From Ekhidna sp051379705 (GTDB lineage: Bacteria; Bacteroidota; Bacteroidia; Cytophagales; Cyclobacteriaceae): DNA of 64,000 nucleotides. The notes beneath the pieces were generated by a model, which had not been told where the DNA came from, did no database searches, and saw nothing but the letters and a program-made list of their open reading frames with translations. This document shows, one piece after another, positions 27,196-37,348 of this stretch. The stretch's first letter is position 1. The number at the start of each line of letters is the position of its first letter. Both the position numbers and the translations under genes were made by a program. The DNA lies in NCBI RefSeq assembly GCF_051379705.1, contig NZ_CP179868.1, positions 2,046,001 to 2,110,000 on the forward strand, in the 5' to 3' direction.

Positions 27196-27885
27196 CTAAT
27201 TGTCAAAATATTCGCCAAGCTTCCTCATATTCTCCTCATTCACCTCCACATCATATTTCACCTGACCCGCTTCAATTAGTATCACTCGGTCACAAGACTC
27301 GGCTATGTTTTGCAAATTGTGGCTTGAGACAATGACGCTCCTTCCAATCTCTTTTTGAGCTCGAATCAGCTTCCTCAACTTGGCTTGTGAGGTTGGATCC
27401 AAATGAGCAAAGGGTTCATCCATGATCATATATTTCGGATCTCCTGCCAATAGTGAGAGCACTCCTATTCTTACCTTTGTCCCTGTAGAGAGGTCACGAA
27501 TATATTTTTTGTTTTCATCAATGTCTTTGTTCGAAAAATCCGAGTACTCCGCTAGTAACTCTTCTACACCAAATTGAGAATTCTTCATTTTTAGAATAAA
27601 TGTCAAATACTCTTTGGGTTTCAAAAATTCAATTAAGAAAGACTCATCGATAAAAGCATTTAGGTGATTCTGCCAATCGGCAGAAATATTTACATGAACA
27701 TCCTCCACCGAAACAAACCCTGTATCTGGCTTTAGAAGATCAAGAACTGACTTAAAAAAAGTAGTCTTCCCTGCGCCATTATTACCCACAATACCGATGC
27801 ACTCACCCGGGTGTATTTCCAGGTTTTCAATGTTGAGTGCCGGTACTCCTCCAAACGATTTTCTAAGGTTTTGAATCTTAATCAT
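27196..27885 (-). CDS. ABC transporter ATP-binding protein
   Basis: 229 residues. Walker A 'GNNGAGKTTF', Walker B 'YMIMDEPFAHLDP' and switch His in 'VIVSSHNL' are present. The signature is 'LSTGTKVRIG' rather than LSGGQ, a deviation common in ATPases driving exporter-type or ABC-2 permeases. It starts within the last four bases of the upstream permease gene, so the two form one transporter. Substrate unknown. Confidence 0.93.
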   Translation of the reverse strand: MIKIQNLRKSFGGVPALNIENLEIHPGECIGIVGNNGAGKTTFFKSVLDLLKPDTGFVSVEDVHVNISADWQNHLNAFIDESFLIEFLKPKEYLTFILKMKNSQFGVEELLAEYSDFSNKDIDENKKYIRDLSTGTKVRIGVLSLLAGDPKYMIMDEPFAHLDPTSQAKLRKLIRAQKEIGRSVIVSSHNLQNIAESCDRVILIEAGQVKYDVEVNEENMRKLGEYFDN

Positions 27886-29270
27886 GCTTTAAAACTTTGA
27901 GATAAATGATATTTTCTGGAATGATATTTTTTAGCGATTAGGTCAGTCAGTGGCTTAAATGCCAATAAACCCACAACTCCCATTAGTCCAAGCAAATAGA
28001 TTGCATTTTGTCCCATGATCGCCTGCCCCAGTCCATATATAAAGAGAGGTAATAATGTTACCAGAAAACTGCTCACGAAAATGGGGCCTGTCATCATTCC
28101 GTTATAATTCATAAATGAATTTTCAGTTAATATAATTTTGGTGCTATTCAGTGTGGAGCGATAGAGGACGAGTGGTATGGTAACTCCAACATTGTATAGA
28201 AAAAGCATAAACAGACTTGCCCAACTCAACCCATTAATCACAGTCGAGATAGATGCCAACAGCAGCCCAATGATGCAAGTCCCAACATAAAAAATATATC
28301 GGGTTTTAATAAAAGCCTTCGGTGAAATGTTGGTGATCAAAAAGTCGAAATAACTGCCTTCCCAACCCAATGAATAGACTCCATGCTGAATGATGAAGAA
28401 GCCGGTAGTGATGAAAAATATAAGTGTTCCTATCATCCACTCTGTCTCTCCATCCAGCAAGAAAGGAAGTATCAATACACTGAGCAAACCCAACAGCAAA
28501 TTGCTCCTTGTCCGTTTGTTTCGAACCAATAACGCCCATTCCAACTGAAATACAGGATTCTTAAAACTCAAAACTGGTAGCGATTCTAAGAGACCTGACT
28601 TTCCATTTTCTTCTGAAACTTCTCTCGCCTCAATAGCACGTCTCACCATAAGAAATGCGATGATAACGCTTACCAATAGCAGACCTACAGATACAACGAG
28701 ATTCATCAATTGTTCTTCAATGCCTAGCGATGGAAGTAGCCATTTGGCAAGCAAAACAAGCATCATTACCAGGGCAATAATGGGTTTTACTCTTTTATTA
28801 GCAAACTGGGAGATCAGTCCAACGAAGTGATTGGCAAGCCACCATAATATGACTGATAGCATTGCAGACGTCCCAAGCCATTCATTTGCTTTGAAGGCTA
28901 TAGTAAGAGCTGAAATCAGCAGTATGAACGGTACAATACCAAATAAAGAAGTAACTAAATACTGGCTGGCAATTTCCTTGGATGCATTGCTCCACAACAC
29001 ATAGTATTTCAGCTTTGGTAGTGGTCTCCGAAAAACCAACCGAATAACTAAATCCAGAAAAAGATAGACCAGAAGGAACAGAAAGTAGTTTGTTCCATTT
29101 TGTGAAAAGAAGCTGCTGATGGTTTCTGCATACAGATCAAGCTGATCATAAGTCAAAGAAATTGAGCTTCCGAATAATATGGCCAAAATAAAAAAAGCAA
29201 ACACCTCACCATCAAAAGAAGTGCTCCTGATAATTGATTGGTAATGATGCCTTAAGTAGAAAAAATTCAT
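27882..29270 (-). CDS. DUF5687-like ABC-2-type permease
   Basis: 462 residues with about ten to twelve hydrophobic segments, beginning 'FFILAILFGSSISL' and ending in a basic tail. A cytoplasmic loop near residue 210 ('VRRAIEAREVSEENGKSG') and 'PVFQLEWALLVRNKRTRSN' match the DUF5687 family that is restricted largely to Bacteroidota and always accompanies an ATPase. It forms the membrane part of the transporter with the overlapping downstream ATPase. The family label is from recognition by eye. Substrate unknown. Confidence 0.82.
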   Translation of the reverse strand: MNFFYLRHHYQSIIRSTSFDGEVFAFFILAILFGSSISLTYDQLDLYAETISSFFSQNGTNYFLFLLVYLFLDLVIRLVFRRPLPKLKYYVLWSNASKEIASQYLVTSLFGIVPFILLISALTIAFKANEWLGTSAMLSVILWWLANHFVGLISQFANKRVKPIIALVMMLVLLAKWLLPSLGIEEQLMNLVVSVGLLLVSVIIAFLMVRRAIEAREVSEENGKSGLLESLPVLSFKNPVFQLEWALLVRNKRTRSNLLLGLLSVLILPFLLDGETEWMIGTLIFFITTGFFIIQHGVYSLGWEGSYFDFLITNISPKAFIKTRYIFYVGTCIIGLLLASISTVINGLSWASLFMLFLYNVGVTIPLVLYRSTLNSTKIILTENSFMNYNGMMTGPIFVSSFLVTLLPLFIYGLGQAIMGQNAIYLLGLMGVVGLLAFKPLTDLIAKKYHSRKYHLSQSFKA

Positions 29271-29308
29271 TCAGAATAGGTTTTAGAGCGATAATGCCTG
29301 ACGGTTAG

Positions 29309-29316
29309 TATCATTG
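29309..29316 (+). promoter_or_regulatory. Possible tpiA promoter -7 box
   Basis: TATCATTG matches seven of eight TAnnTTTG positions, 23 bases before the tpiA start. Confidence 0.3.
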
Positions 29317-29339
29317 CATTCTTAAAACTTACAAAGTAC

Positions 29340-30101
29340 ATGAGAAAAAATATTGTAGCTGGAAACTGGAAGATGAATTGCACCCTTCCGGAAGGCAAAA
29401 AACTTGCCTCCGAAGTGATTCATATGGTAGAAGACGAAGTAAACAACGATGCAGAGGTAATCCTGATTCCTCCATTTATACAACTCACCAGCATTCATAG
29501 CTTGATAGGTTCGTCCAAGGTTTTGCTCGGCGCTCAAAATTGTCATCAAAACCAAAGTGGAGCTTTCACCGGAGAAGTGTCGGCTGCTATGTTGGTCTCC
29601 ACCGGTGCTACTCATGTCATTTTGGGCCACAGTGAAAGACGCGAGTACTTCGGAGAAACAGATCAGCTTCTGGCAGAAAAAGTTGAGTTCGTACTTAAAA
29701 ATAACCTTACCCCCATATTTTGTTGCGGAGAAAAGTTGGAAGTTCGGGAAGCTAATAATCATGAAAAACTCGTCCGAGAACAAGTAGAAAAAGCATTGTT
29801 TAATCTATCGGCTGAGCAAATCAAAAAAGTAGTCATTGCCTATGAGCCCGTTTGGGCGATTGGAACCGGCGTTACCGCTTCTGCCGAGCAAGCTCAAGAG
29901 ATGCACGCATTCATAAGGAAGCTAATAGCTGACAAATACAATCAAGAAGAGGCTGACGAAATTTCTATTCTTTACGGTGGAAGTGTTAAGCCGGAAAATG
30001 CCAAAGAGATTTTCTCTCAACCCGATGTTGATGGTGGTTTAATTGGCGGAGCAAGCCTTAAGTCCAGAGACTTTACCAATATTATAAAAGCATTTGACTG
30101 A
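29340..30101 (+). CDS. tpiA: Triosephosphate isomerase
   Basis: 253 residues. Interconverts dihydroxyacetone phosphate and glyceraldehyde 3-phosphate in glycolysis. Active-site residues are Lys11 in 'GNWKMN', His97 in 'LGHSERR' and Glu169 in 'AYEPVWAIGTG'; the phosphate-binding 'YGGSVKP' and 'GGLIGGASL' loops are present. The gene overlaps prmA (TGATG), forming a two-gene unit. Confidence 0.98.
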   Translation: MRKNIVAGNWKMNCTLPEGKKLASEVIHMVEDEVNNDAEVILIPPFIQLTSIHSLIGSSKVLLGAQNCHQNQSGAFTGEVSAAMLVSTGATHVILGHSERREYFGETDQLLAEKVEFVLKNNLTPIFCCGEKLEVREANNHEKLVREQVEKALFNLSAEQIKKVVIAYEPVWAIGTGVTASAEQAQEMHAFIRKLIADKYNQEEADEISILYGGSVKPENAKEIFSQPDVDGGLIGGASLKSRDFTNIIKAFD

Positions 30102-30925
30102 TGGAATTCATCACGATTAGAGTCGATTGCTCTCCTGAGCTTACCGATGTTTTGATAGCAGAGCTTTTCGAACTCGGCTTTGATTCTTTTCAAGAATTTG
30201 ATGATGGCTTTGAAGGAAGCTGTGACCAATCCCAATTTGACAAGGAGAAGGTTAAAACTGTTTTTGAATCCCATCAAAACGTTTCTTTCGTGATAAAGGA
30301 ACAAGAAAAAATCAACTGGAACGAAGAGTGGGAAAAAAATTATGACCCAATCATTGTAGGCAACAAGTGTATTGTGCGTGCATCTTTCCATACTCCACAA
30401 CCCCAGTTTGAGTATGAAATAATTGTCACACCTAAAATGTCATTTGGCACAGGTCATCACGCCACCACGTATCAAATACTGGACTACCAGATGATGCTTG
30501 ATCATGCAGGGAAAAAAGTGTTGGATGTAGGAACAGGCACAGGTATTCTGGCTATCATGGCTCATAAAAGAGGAGCCTCCATGATTTCAGCCACAGATAT
30601 CGATGAGTGGTGTATAGAAAATAGTGAGGAGAATTTTGCGTTGAATGATGTGAAAGACGTGAGTTTAGTGCAAGAACAGATTTCAGAAGTTACTGAAGCG
30701 AATTTTGATATCATTATTGCCAACATCAACAAAAATGTACTCATGGATCAAATTCAAGAGTATGCAAAGCGGCTGGTAAAGGCTGGGACGCTTATTCTTA
30801 GTGGATTTTACGAAGGTGACATCAAAGATTTGGAGGAAGAATCAGCAAAGCATGAGTTGAAAACGCTAAAGACCACCACCCGAGATAAATGGGCAATGCT
30901 CGTGCTGAATAAACTCTCCGTCTAA
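30101..30925 (+). CDS. prmA: Ribosomal protein L11 methyltransferase
   Basis: 274 residues. Methylates ribosomal protein L11 using S-adenosylmethionine. The N-terminal substrate-recognition domain (about 1-100) is followed by the Rossmann-like domain with 'FGTGHHATT', motif I 'VLDVGTGTGILAIMA', and 'IIANINKNVL' (the family's NPP-like motif IV in Bacteroidota form). It starts on the last base of the tpiA stop. Confidence 0.95.
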   Translation: MEFITIRVDCSPELTDVLIAELFELGFDSFQEFDDGFEGSCDQSQFDKEKVKTVFESHQNVSFVIKEQEKINWNEEWEKNYDPIIVGNKCIVRASFHTPQPQFEYEIIVTPKMSFGTGHHATTYQILDYQMMLDHAGKKVLDVGTGTGILAIMAHKRGASMISATDIDEWCIENSEENFALNDVKDVSLVQEQISEVTEANFDIIIANINKNVLMDQIQEYAKRLVKAGTLILSGFYEGDIKDLEEESAKHELKTLKTTTRDKWAMLVLNKLSV

Positions 30926-30979
30926 AACAAACGTCTTATTTACCTTACAGTGAGGACTTATAAATATCTTTAACGCACT

Positions 30980-33900
30980 ATGCGCTCGCTTTTAGTTTCA
31001 GTTTTAACTTTTGTGCTGATCTCAACATCCGCACATGCACAGCGATTTTCTGAGGATAAAACAGAATTTCGGAAGGAAGCTATTGCCAAACTGAAATCAA
31101 TAGGTACCGAATCAGCAAACAAAATCGCGTTCGATTTTCAGAATGCCTGGGATGGGAAATTTACCACCGGCCAACAAGACAAAGCACATCAGATTGCACT
31201 AACCATGCAAAAGAAAGGATACAAATTTTATCCTTACTACTATCACTTTTTCACCTACCTCGCCTACTCAGTTGCTCAGGAAAACCTTCAAAGAGATCAG
31301 CTGGATAAAGTTTTGGAGATCAATGAACAAGTAGTTCAAACACTTAGCAAATCGGAATACAAAGAATTTCTCTTCGGTTTAAACATCTACTTTGCCAGGC
31401 GTTATTTGAGCCTGGACAAAAATTTAGCAGTTCAAGCAGCTGAAGGTTCGTATGAGTTTAAACTTCTTGACGAATACATCGATCTGGAGCCCGAGGAAGC
31501 CATTGCCGAAGAGGCGCCAATTGATGAAGACTCTATCGTGCTCATTTCTGAAGATGAAATGCCTGAAATTATTGATGCGCCGGCAGATGATTCATGGGGA
31601 GATTCAAATGACAGCTGGGGAGATTCAAATGATCCATGGGACACAAGTGACGATCCATGGGCTGACAATTCCTCAGATGATTCATGGGGAGACACCAACG
31701 ATTCATGGGGAGATTCAAATGACAGCTGGGGAGGCAGCAACGATAGCTGGGGGAATGAATCACAACCCGTAGTAGAAAAACCGAAAGCAGTCCGTCCAAG
31801 CTACACTCCTACGGTAGCAGATTATCTCACACTTAAGAAATACCAATATGTGCATCCTGAACTGGAAGGACCTGTAATTGAAATTCTGAATGCACGAACT
31901 ATACTTGCCACACCATATGATTCCCTGAAAATTAAAAGTGTAAATGGTACGTTCCTTCTGCAAAACCGTACGCTCGTAGGTTCTCAAGGCTCGCTTGAAT
32001 GGCCCGGCCAAAATGTGAAATTCAGAGGTGCAGTAGTCCAGCTCAAAGATTTTCACTTGAAAAAAGATCGCTCCGACTTTTGGACACCCAATGCTTCTCT
32101 ACAGTTTGATCAACTAACAGGTGCCGGCAAGGTTGATGGTGTGTTTGAGTTTAAAAGCACCCCAAGGCGCCCACGAACACGCAATAATTATCCTGTATTC
32201 ACCTCCAACAAAGCGGATGTATCAGTCAAACTAAATGACGACAAACTAAGCTATACCGGCGGTATACAGCTCAGAGGTAATAAACTATTCGGAAAGTCGG
32301 TTTCTCGCGAACCAGGCACATTGAAAATATTAGATGGTAGAGGAAATACCGTCATTCTAAAATCCAATGAGTTTGAACTTGGAGATTCTCTTGTTTCAAT
32401 GAACAGAGGAACCATTTCAATCCTCCACGGGAGTGACTCCATTATTCATAAATCGGTAAGAGCCAAATTCGATATTACAACTCGAGAGTTGAAAGTACTA
32501 CGAAATAGTACGCTCACTCCTTATAAATCCTCCTACTTCGATGTTAGCATGAACGTCGATCTTGTGACCTGGAATATGGAAATTGACTCCATTTCTATGG
32601 AGATAATGAACGGTAAAGACTTGCTCCCCGCCACATTTGAATCCGCGGACTTCTTTGATTTGATACGATACAAAAAGATGGGTCGCTTCCTCGATTTTCA
32701 TCCGATCAACGCCGCGGTATATTATGCGAGAAAGTACGATTTAACAGAATTCTATATAGGCGAACTGGCAGTAGAATATGAAATCAATGAAAAATTTGCC
32801 CAAGGTGCCGCCAAACTTCTCTCGCAATATGGGTTTGCAGACTTTAACACATCCACAGGTCTTCTCAGGTTACACCCGAAAGCATTTCTCTATTATGACG
32901 CCTCGGCAGAAGCCGTGGATTTTGACAACCTAATGGTCCCATCAAAAATCCAGAATGGAGCCAATGCCTATATACAACTCGATAGTGGAAAATTAAATAT
33001 CAGAGGTGTCTCAAGATTTTATGTCACGACTGACTTTAAGATTTATGGAGAACCTCAAGACAGTACTTTGACACTACTCAAAGGAAGAAATCTGGAGTTT
33101 GATGGAATGATTCATGCTGGTGATTTTCAATATAAGGGTGTAGGTCATCAGTTCGATTATGAAGAGTTCATTGTTAACATGCCTCAAATTGATTCCATGC
33201 GCCTGACCGTGCCATTAAGAGATTCTACAAATGCGGAGGCAGGCCTACAAACAACGACGCTTCAAAACGAGCTAACAGAAACTTCCGGCACCCTGCATAT
33301 AAATAGCAGTGATAATAAGGCTGGGATCGTGGAAAATAGAAGGTACCCCTACTTCAATTCAGATAGTGAGGCTATCGTGTATTTTGATGGAAAAGAAATT
33401 TTAAATGGAGCATACGATAAATCTGTAAAATTCATAATTCCCCCTTTTGAGGTTGACAGCCTCGAAAGAGAAGATGGAGAAAGCATCAGTTTTGAAGGTA
33501 CATTCAATTCCGGAGGAATTTTCCCCACATTCCCCGAAACCCTCCACATTCAAGAAGATCGCTCGCTTGGTTTTAAACACCAAATTCCTGCAGAAGGCTA
33601 CAACCTATATGGAACTGAGGCTAAAACCTATGAAGAAATAAGGCTGAGTAGTAAAGGAATGCGAGGCTACGGACAAATCGATTTCCTCACTACTACTATT
33701 TACTCCGATGACTTTATCTACTATCCCGATTCAGTGACAACCGATGGCACAGGTGGGGTGATCTCACCGGGAACATATAAAGGAGCCAGCTATCCTGAAG
33801 CGGTTATAGGCACCTATGATATGTATTGGCTCCCTAGAAAGGATAGCATGTATCTAAGAACAGTTGGAGAGCCTTTCAGATTTTATAATGCTACAGCGGA

Positions 33901-35929
33901 ACTTACAGGTGAAGCAAACATTACAACCAAAGGGGTTTATGGTGCAGGAACTATGCTTACCAGAGGATCTAAATCTGTCTCTTCGGAGCTTAGCTTTAAA
34001 GAATTGGAATATGGCGCACGGCATGCTCAATTTGAAGTTTTAACTGATAATCCAGAAAAACCTGCAATGGCAGGAGATGATATAAGGCTAGATTTTGACC
34101 TGACAAATAATACCGCAACCATTCGGCCTGAACGAATTGGTGTTGCCGCCATCTCATTTCCATATGCTCAAATGAAAACCTCTATTACAGAGGCCGTTTG
34201 GGATTTGGAAGACTCGGTTGTGACAATGACCAAACCTGACAACATTCCTATTGAAGATTCCTACTTTTTCACAACCCGGGATGACTTGGACTCGCTGGCA
34301 TTCAATGCAGAAAAAGCCATCTATGACATCAATAGTCAGGAACTCAATGTGCAGGGTATTCCATTCATTACGGTGGCTGACTCCAAAATAATTCCTGAGG
34401 GCAACGAAACCACAATTCTTGCCAACGCAGTTCTTCAAAAGTTTGACAATGCCGAGATCATTATCGATACATTAAATGGCTATCACTACTTGGATAGGGC
34501 GTCCATTAGGATCATTTCAAGAAATAAATTCGAAGGAAATGCATTTTACCAACAGATCGTTGGTATCGACACGTTTGATATACGCTTCGACAGCTTCGAG
34601 CTACAAGAAGTGCCTGTTGGAGAACCCGATCGCAGAGGCAACTATGAAACAAGACTCATGACAGTTTCAGGTGGAGAAGTTATGGAGAGTCAAAATGTCG
34701 TCATTTCACCAGGGTTCTTCTACAAAGGTTCTGTTACAATGTATGCCTCAAAACCTGCACTTGAGCTGGGCGGTTATGTCAAACTAGATTTAGCAGACCC
34801 TGCATATGATTATTGGGTACAGTTCAATAGAAAAGAAGGAGAGAGAGATGTAGAACTGCCATTTGACGGGGCAGTCTTAGAAAGTGGAGAAGTCGTCAAA
34901 GCTGGAATACACCTGAATGTTAGGGATGAACTCTACACCACATTCGTGGAGTCCAAAACCAATGGATCAGACCTTGACTTCTTTAGTGCAAGTGGAACCT
35001 TGACTTTTACAGATTCTACTCAAACTTATCGGATCGAAAATCCTGCCAAAACAGATGGTAGTTCGTATCAAGGTCACACCATGATGTACATGGATAGCAC
35101 AAAATCCATTGTATTTGAAGGTCAGGCGCAATTTCTGAGCCCTCTGAATACCCAAATAGATTTGGACGCTTCCATACTTGGAGTTGGGAATAAGGAGTCA
35201 AACGAATACGATGTGGATGCTATGATCGCGATTGACTTTCCGGATGCACCTGCCGGATCATTTGAAATTATGGCAGAAGATCTAATAGGAATAATAGAGC
35301 GAATAGGACCTCCTCTAGCAAACGATATTTCTCTTGAAATGCTCTATAAGCTTGCTAACCTTACCAACGATGGGATTACCAAAGAATATGAACAATCAAG
35401 TCTCAAGGATTATACGCCGCTTGTTTCCATAACAAGAGAGCTAGAAAGACAGCTACTAATCTCCAGAGTAAAAATGAAATGGAACAAAGATCAAAAAGCT
35501 TGGCACAATACCACCAAATTAGGAATCTCTAACATCTATCAAAATGATCTCAATGCGAAACTCGATGGCTTTCTGGAAATCAAGAAAGATGATTCTGGAA
35601 CAGAAGTAGTAAACTTATTCATCCAGGCAGCTCCCGGAATTTGGTACTACATCGGATATACCTTTAATCAGCTGGTGATGTACTCGTCAAATTCTAAGTT
35701 TAATGAACTGATCCAATCCAAATCCAATGTAGAAAGCTCAAAACCTGGCGAAATGATCATTGCAGTAGGAACAGAAACAGAAACTTTGACTTTCATCAAT
35801 GACTTTAGGCTTAATTATTTCGGCATCAAAGAACCTTACAATCTTATTTCCCCCGATGATGTAAACGTGGAAGATGAAAATTTTGACACGGTGGAAGACG
35901 ACGATGATGACGGATTTGGATTCGAATAG
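30980..35929 (+). CDS. Very large secreted protein with Trp/Asp-rich repeat tract
   Basis: 1649 residues with a signal peptide ending at AHAQ (residue 21). After a helical region (25-160) and an acidic stretch there is a low-complexity tract at residues 203-259 built of about eight seven-residue units of the type D-S-W-G-D-S-N. The remaining 1350 residues are rich in alternating beta patterns with short recurring 'xYxGxxxxFDYEEF'-like strands, suggesting a long beta structure, perhaps related to AsmA/LptA-like bridges, but no domain is recognised. The C-terminus is very acidic (a run of Asp, then GFGFE). It is a single gene after prmA with a TATCTTTA box at 30965-30972, 8 bases before the start. 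Function unknown. Confidence 0.85.
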   Translation: MRSLLVSVLTFVLISTSAHAQRFSEDKTEFRKEAIAKLKSIGTESANKIAFDFQNAWDGKFTTGQQDKAHQIALTMQKKGYKFYPYYYHFFTYLAYSVAQENLQRDQLDKVLEINEQVVQTLSKSEYKEFLFGLNIYFARRYLSLDKNLAVQAAEGSYEFKLLDEYIDLEPEEAIAEEAPIDEDSIVLISEDEMPEIIDAPADDSWGDSNDSWGDSNDPWDTSDDPWADNSSDDSWGDTNDSWGDSNDSWGGSNDSWGNESQPVVEKPKAVRPSYTPTVADYLTLKKYQYVHPELEGPVIEILNARTILATPYDSLKIKSVNGTFLLQNRTLVGSQGSLEWPGQNVKFRGAVVQLKDFHLKKDRSDFWTPNASLQFDQLTGAGKVDGVFEFKSTPRRPRTRNNYPVFTSNKADVSVKLNDDKLSYTGGIQLRGNKLFGKSVSREPGTLKILDGRGNTVILKSNEFELGDSLVSMNRGTISILHGSDSIIHKSVRAKFDITTRELKVLRNSTLTPYKSSYFDVSMNVDLVTWNMEIDSISMEIMNGKDLLPATFESADFFDLIRYKKMGRFLDFHPINAAVYYARKYDLTEFYIGELAVEYEINEKFAQGAAKLLSQYGFADFNTSTGLLRLHPKAFLYYDASAEAVDFDNLMVPSKIQNGANAYIQLDSGKLNIRGVSRFYVTTDFKIYGEPQDSTLTLLKGRNLEFDGMIHAGDFQYKGVGHQFDYEEFIVNMPQIDSMRLTVPLRDSTNAEAGLQTTTLQNELTETSGTLHINSSDNKAGIVENRRYPYFNSDSEAIVYFDGKEILNGAYDKSVKFIIPPFEVDSLEREDGESISFEGTFNSGGIFPTFPETLHIQEDRSLGFKHQIPAEGYNLYGTEAKTYEEIRLSSKGMRGYGQIDFLTTTIYSDDFIYYPDSVTTDGTGGVISPGTYKGASYPEAVIGTYDMYWLPRKDSMYLRTVGEPFRFYNATAELTGEANITTKGVYGAGTMLTRGSKSVSSELSFKELEYGARHAQFEVLTDNPEKPAMAGDDIRLDFDLTNNTATIRPERIGVAAISFPYAQMKTSITEAVWDLEDSVVTMTKPDNIPIEDSYFFTTRDDLDSLAFNAEKAIYDINSQELNVQGIPFITVADSKIIPEGNETTILANAVLQKFDNAEIIIDTLNGYHYLDRASIRIISRNKFEGNAFYQQIVGIDTFDIRFDSFELQEVPVGEPDRRGNYETRLMTVSGGEVMESQNVVISPGFFYKGSVTMYASKPALELGGYVKLDLADPAYDYWVQFNRKEGERDVELPFDGAVLESGEVVKAGIHLNVRDELYTTFVESKTNGSDLDFFSASGTLTFTDSTQTYRIENPAKTDGSSYQGHTMMYMDSTKSIVFEGQAQFLSPLNTQIDLDASILGVGNKESNEYDVDAMIAIDFPDAPAGSFEIMAEDLIGIIERIGPPLANDISLEMLYKLANLTNDGITKEYEQSSLKDYTPLVSITRELERQLLISRVKMKWNKDQKAWHNTTKLGISNIYQNDLNAKLDGFLEIKKDDSGTEVVNLFIQAAPGIWYYIGYTFNQLVMYSSNSKFNELIQSKSNVESSKPGEMIIAVGTETETLTFINDFRLNYFGIKEPYNLISPDDVNVEDENFDTVEDDDDDGFGFE
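31589..31732 (+). repeat. Coding repeat tract (D-S-W-G-D-S-N units)
   Basis: A 33-base stretch at 31589-31621 recurs identically at 31700-31732, with degenerate 21-base units between. The repeats stay in frame and so could expand or contract by slippage or recombination. Confidence 0.85.
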
Positions 35930-35977
35930 TGGCAGAGCAACTCTTACTGAGTTAAGTTTGCCAAAAAAATTAATCTC

Positions 35978-37345
35978 ATGAGTGCTATTTCTTACATCGA
36001 AGAACATAAAGAACAATTCCTTAATGAACTACTAGATCTGCTTCGCATTCCTTCTGTCAGTGCAGATTCAAAATTTGCAGGAGATGTAAGGCAAGCAGCG
36101 GAATTTCTAAAAGATCGATTTACGGAACTTGGGACTCATGTGGAAATTTGTGAAACTGCTGGGTATCCCATCGTTTACGCAGAGCACATTAAAGATCCCA
36201 GCTTGCCCACAGTCCTTGTGTATGGCCACTATGACGTACAACCTGCTGATCCATATGAGCTGTGGGACTCTCCGCCTTTCGAACCTGTAGTTAAGAATGA
36301 AAAAATCTACGCTAGAGGATCTGCCGATGATAAAGGACAGGTATACATGCATGTAAAAGCATACGAAGCGCTTATCAAAACGGATAGTCTCCCATGTAAT
36401 GTAAAGTTCATGATAGAAGGGGAAGAGGAAGTAGGCTCTGAAAACCTTGAGATATTTGTTCGCGGCAACAAAGAAAAATTAGCAGCAGATGTAATACTTA
36501 TCTCAGACACAGCAATTCTGAGCAATGACACGCCATCTATTACTGTAGGTTTGAGAGGGCTTAGCTATCTGGAAATCGAGGTGACAGGACCAAATCGTGA
36601 TCTTCACTCAGGCTCCTATGGCGGAGCGATTGGTAACCCAATTAATACCCTCTGCCAGATGATCGCATCACTACAAAATGAAAAAGGAGAAATCACAATT
36701 CCTGGGTTTTATGACAAGGTAGAAACCCTTTCTGATGAATACCGTGAGAAAATGAATCAAGCTCCTTTCGATCTGGATGGTTATAAAAAGCATCTGGACA
36801 TTGACGCTGTAAAAGGCGAAGACGGGTACACCACCATTGAAAGAACTGGTATTCGACCAACATTGGATGTCAACGGAATCTGGGGCGGATATATCGGAGA
36901 AGGAGCCAAAACGGTACTTCCTTCAAAAGCTTATGCAAAAATCTCCATGCGATTGGTGCCTAATCAAGTTAGCCAGGAGATTACTGACCTATTTACCAAG
37001 CACTTTGAAAGCATAGCTCCTGATCATGTAAAGGTGAAAGTCACTCCTCACCACGGAGGGGAGCCTTCGGTTATCCCTACCGATTCCATTGGATATAAAG
37101 CAGCATCCAAAGCAATGGAAAAAACATGGGGGAAAGAACCTATTCCTACTCGTGAGGGTGGCAGTATCCCAATCGTTGCATTGTTTCAGGATGTCTTAGA
37201 GTTGGATTCAATTTTGATGGGTTTTGGGTTGAATGAAGACGCAATTCACTCGCCAAACGAAAGTTATGGACTCTTCAATTATTATAGAGGCATTGAAACG
37301 ATTTCTCATTTCTATCAGTTCTTCACAGATATGTCAAAGTCATAA
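35978..37345 (+). CDS. M20-family dipeptidase
   Basis: 455 residues. A zinc-dependent cytosolic peptidase of the carnosinase/PepV-like branch of M20. Visible are the metal motif 'VYGHYDVQPADP' (His ligand and Asp), 'YARGSADDKGQ' (bridging Asp), the Glu pair in 'IEGEEEVGS', 'LISDTAIL' and the late His in 'DAIHSPNESY'. The dimerisation (lid) domain occupies about 190-350, with 'DLHSGSYGGAIGNP'. It is followed after 3 bases by dsbD, so co-transcription is likely. Natural substrate is probably a di- or tripeptide. Confidence 0.94.
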   Translation: MSAISYIEEHKEQFLNELLDLLRIPSVSADSKFAGDVRQAAEFLKDRFTELGTHVEICETAGYPIVYAEHIKDPSLPTVLVYGHYDVQPADPYELWDSPPFEPVVKNEKIYARGSADDKGQVYMHVKAYEALIKTDSLPCNVKFMIEGEEEVGSENLEIFVRGNKEKLAADVILISDTAILSNDTPSITVGLRGLSYLEIEVTGPNRDLHSGSYGGAIGNPINTLCQMIASLQNEKGEITIPGFYDKVETLSDEYREKMNQAPFDLDGYKKHLDIDAVKGEDGYTTIERTGIRPTLDVNGIWGGYIGEGAKTVLPSKAYAKISMRLVPNQVSQEITDLFTKHFESIAPDHVKVKVTPHHGGEPSVIPTDSIGYKAASKAMEKTWGKEPIPTREGGSIPIVALFQDVLELDSILMGFGLNEDAIHSPNESYGLFNYYRGIETISHFYQFFTDMSKS

Positions 37346-37348
37346 TTA

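Noticed and set aside
31432..31740. Minus-strand open frames across the DSWG repeats
   Set aside because: They are open only because the repeat tract excludes stops on the opposite strand; the plus-strand protein is the real one.
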